Assembly (NCBI RefSeq): GCF_009909155.2
Contig: NZ_JAAAPM020000002.1
Coordinates: 1-64,000, forward strand
Origin: Flavobacterium undicola
Lineage (GTDB): Bacteria; Bacteroidota; Bacteroidia; Flavobacteriales; Flavobacteriaceae
DNA: 64,000 nucleotides
Reading direction: 5' to 3'
Every line of letters begins with the position of its first letter. The stretch's first letter is position 1. Below are positions 61,889 through 64,000 of this stretch, in pieces. The position numbers and the translations under genes were made by a program. Below the pieces are notes generated by a model that was not told the DNA's origin, did no database searches, and worked only from the letters and a program-made list of their open reading frames with translations.

Positions 61889-61904
61889 CATGTTAGTTGT
61901 TTGT

Positions 61905-63188
61905 TTATTTTCTTACGAATGGAGGAAGTAATTTACTGGAAACTTCTCCAAAACCAATACGAACCTGGCTGTTTTCGCAAAAGCCTTTCAAGGTAATAGT
62001 ATCGTTGTCATTGATAAATTTACGTTCGCTACCATCATTCAGTTTCAGCGGTTTTTCTCCTCCCCAAGTCAATTCTAGCATCGAACCATAACTATCTTCG
62101 GTAGGGCCGGAAATAGCTCCAGAACCCATCATATCACCTGAATTCACTCGGCAACCATTAGAGGTGTGGTGAGTTAATTGCTGGTTCATAGTCCAATACA
62201 TGTGTTTGAAATTGGATTTAGAAACTATAGTCGGCTCGGCATTTTCAGGCTGTATGCTAACTTCAAGATTGATATCAAAAGTATGTCTTCCTTTTTGTTG
62301 TAAATAAGGAAGCGGACTCGGATTCTGTTTTGGACTGGCTACTCTAAATGGCTCTAAAGCATCCATAGTTACAATCCATGGCGATATAGAAGTGGCAAAG
62401 TTTTTAGATAAAAAAGGGCCTAAAGGCATGTATTCCCATTTTTGAATGTCGCGTGCAGTCCAATCGTTTAACAAAACCATTCCGAAAATATAATCTTCGG
62501 CTTCGCTAATAGGAATCATTTCTCCCATTACATTAGCATCGGTAGTGATGAAAGCAGTTTCTAATTCGAAATCTATCAAACGTGATGCGCCAAAAACCGG
62601 TGTAGATCCTTCAAAGGGTAAACTTTGTCCAATAGGTCTGTGAACCGGAATTCCAGATGGGATTATTGTTGAACTTCTTCCGTGATAACCAATAGGCATT
62701 TGAGGCCAGTTAGGTAACAAAGCATTTTCTTCGTTGCGAATCATCTTTCCAACATTCGATGCATGGATTTTACTCGAATAAAAATCGGTATAATCACCTA
62801 TTAATACAGGCAATTGCATTTCTACGTCATCGATCTTAAATATAAGGATGTCTTTATGAGCAGCGTTGTCACGCAAACTTGGATTGTTTTCGTCAAAAAT
62901 ATCAGCGATACGATTGCGAACTAATCGCCATGTTTTTTTTCCGTCAGAAATAAAATCATTCAAGGTATCTTGTATGAACATATCATCTGTTAATTCAATA
63001 CCCGAAAAGTATCCCAATTGGTGTAATGCACCTAAATCAATAGCCGAATCGCCAATGCGGGTTCCTACCGTTACGACGTTTTCTTTCGTTAAGAATACAC
63101 CAAAAGGAATGTTTTGGATCGGGAAATCACTGTTTTTAGGAACTTCTATCCAAGATTTTCTCTTAGTGTCGTTGGCTGATATTGGCAT
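61905..63188 (-). CDS. fahA: Fumarylacetoacetase
   Basis: 427 residues, last enzyme of tyrosine breakdown. N-terminal SH3-like domain (IPFGVF), then the FAH core: DFYSSKIHA (catalytic His and metal Asp), LLPNWPQMPIGYHGRSSTI, PSGIPVHRPIGQ, FELETAFI (Glu), and LLNDWTARDIQKWEY. Full-length. Single gene, divergent from glyA; the 106-base gap holds the glyA promoter. Confidence 0.95.
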   Translation of the reverse strand: MPISANDTKRKSWIEVPKNSDFPIQNIPFGVFLTKENVVTVGTRIGDSAIDLGALHQLGYFSGIELTDDMFIQDTLNDFISDGKKTWRLVRNRIADIFDENNPSLRDNAAHKDILIFKIDDVEMQLPVLIGDYTDFYSSKIHASNVGKMIRNEENALLPNWPQMPIGYHGRSSTIIPSGIPVHRPIGQSLPFEGSTPVFGASRLIDFELETAFITTDANVMGEMIPISEAEDYIFGMVLLNDWTARDIQKWEYMPLGPFLSKNFATSISPWIVTMDALEPFRVASPKQNPSPLPYLQQKGRHTFDINLEVSIQPENAEPTIVSKSNFKHMYWTMNQQLTHHTSNGCRVNSGDMMGSGAISGPTEDSYGSMLELTWGGEKPLKLNDGSERKFINDNDTITLKGFCENSQVRIGFGEVSSKLLPPFVRK

Positions 63189-63261
63189 GTTTTGTTAATT
63201 TTTTGTTGAAAATTATATATCAAATATATCATAATCTAACTGTTTAGCAAACGTTTTTTTG

Positions 63262-63269
63262 TATTTTTG
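63262..63269 (+). promoter_or_regulatory. Candidate -7 box TATTTTTG of glyA
   Basis: A perfect TAnnTTTG match 25 bases before the glyA ATG at 63295, in the divergent fahA-glyA gap. No clear -33 TTG at the right spacing. Confidence 0.5.
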
Positions 63270-63294
63270 CGCTAAATTATTTAAAATCTAAAAA

Positions 63295-64000
63295 ATGCAA
63301 CGCGACAAACAAATTTTTGAACTTATTCTTGAGGAACAAGATAGACAAATACATGGCTTAGAACTTATTGCTTCTGAGAACTTTGTAAGTGATGAAGTAA
63401 TAGAAGCTGCTGGTTCAGTTTTGACAAACAAATATGCAGAAGGATATCCAGGTAAAAGATACTACGGAGGTTGTGAAGTGGTAGATGTTATTGAGCAAAT
63501 TGCAATTGATAGAGCTAAAGAATTGTTTGGAGCTGTGTATGCTAACGTTCAACCACACTCTGGTTCTCAGGCTAACGCGTCAGTGTTTCACGCTTGTTTG
63601 AAACCTGGTGACAAAATTTTAGGTTTTGATTTATCTCACGGTGGTCACTTGACTCACGGTTCTCCTGTAAACTTCTCAGGACGTGTTTACAACCCGGTTT
63701 TTTACGGTGTTGACAAAGAAACAGGTCGTTTGAACTATGATAAAATTCAAGAAATTGCTACTAAAGAGCAGCCAAAATTAATCATCGCTGGAGCTTCGGC
63801 TTATTCTCGTGATATGGATTTTGCTCGTTTTAGAGTAATTGCTGATAGCGTAGGTGCAATTTTAATGGCTGATATTTCTCACCCAGCAGGTTTAATTGCT
63901 AAAGGATTAATGAACGATCCAATTCCTCACTGTCATATTGTAACTACTACAACTCACAAAACTTTACGTGGACCACGTGGTGGTTTGATTTTGATGGGGA
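63295..64000 (+). CDS. glyA: Serine hydroxymethyltransferase (3' end outside window)
   Basis: 235 codons are visible. N-terminus [28 protein letters not shown] (folate and PLP contacts), [18 protein letters not shown] and the PLP lysine in [11 protein letters not shown] at about residues 223-233. Makes glycine and methylene-THF from serine. The coding frame is intact to the window edge. Confidence 0.96.
   Translation, partial: MQRDKQIFELILEEQDRQIHGLELIASENFVSDEVIEAAGSVLTNKYAEGYPGKRYYGGCEVVDVIEQIAIDRAKELFGAVYANVQPHSGSQANASVFHACLKPGDKILGFDLSHGGHLTHGSPVNFSGRVYNPVFYGVDKETGRLNYDKIQEIATKEQPKLIIAGASAYSRDMDFARFRVIADSVGAILMADISHPAGLIAKGLMNDPIPHCHIVTTTTHKTLRGPRGGLILMG

Noticed and set aside
61897..62091. 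64-codon plus-strand ORF
   Set aside because: A shadow antisense to fahA with no independent support.

Overview
The window is AT-rich, gene-dense chromosomal DNA from a member of the Bacteroidota, most likely a Flavobacterium or close relative. The evidence is: a type IX secretion C-terminal sorting domain; promoter -7 boxes of the form TAnnTTTG instead of TATAAT; a Bacteroidota-type small SRP RNA; bacillithiol synthase BshA; a very large TamB-like protein next to tsaD; and fumarylacetoacetase. I see no tRNA, rRNA, CRISPR array, transposase or integrase.

Layout. 1-3.5 kb: the 3' end of a tail-fibre-like repeat protein, followed 28 bases later by a T9SS-secreted Ig-like protein. 3.7-9.1 kb: OsmC, the cysE-cysM operon, a small membrane protein overlapping an Smr-domain gene, a duplicated-domain lipoprotein and a cysteine desulfurase. 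9.2-12.1 kb: a TetR regulator with two matching palindromic operators and a compact SDR / DUF2798 / FabF-like cluster. 12.2-20.5 kb: a looser accessory stretch with an atypical M23 protein, an unknown protein, a GIY-YIG-like protein, an orphan acyl-CoA carboxylase beta subunit, LpxD, a YhcH-family protein and a VanX-like dipeptidase. These are separated by four intergenic regions of more than 300 bases full of palindromic dispersed repeats.

20.5-26.4 kb is a leftward operon: tsaD, rsmE, [26-bp perfect inverted repeat], DUF4159, a TrmH-type methyltransferase, an AI-2E family exporter, a THUMP-like methyltransferase and a secreted unknown. 26.6-31.2 kb: a TamB-like giant with a duplicated N-terminal membrane segment. 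31.4-34.9 kb: a glycolysis block (pfkA, gap, an N-acetylglucosamine kinase-like gene, mgsA). 34.9-48.6 kb: ridA and lptD leftward; then rightward two tandem N-acetylmuramoyl-L-alanine amidases, an MlaD-type MCE protein, a two-gene Fe-S unit, PAP2, a conserved small protein, a serine hydrolase that has kept only the second half of a GH3 module, bshA and a PrcB-like lipoprotein. 48.6-64 kb: an outer-membrane barrel, an LpxH-like phosphoesterase, aroC, a dicarboxylate symporter, a hybrid sensor kinase, a DEAD-box helicase, a formimidoylglutamase-like protein, a coiled-coil protein, glutaminyl cyclase, the SRP RNA, an SDR, transaldolase/FSA, fumarylacetoacetase and the start of glyA.

Functionally, most of the window is core metabolism and envelope biogenesis (LpxD, LpxH-like, LptD, TamB, MlaD, amidases). 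The features most worth a second look are: the tail-fibre-like/T9SS pair with its slippage-prone 39-bp repeats; an A6 tract that disconnects the second amidase from an apparent ATG start; the duplicated TamB N-terminus with no ATG; the TetR-controlled SDR-FabF cluster; and the GH3-deleted serine hydrolase. I did not find a feature that I can defend as a wholly new system. All family assignments come from reading motifs, not from searches.
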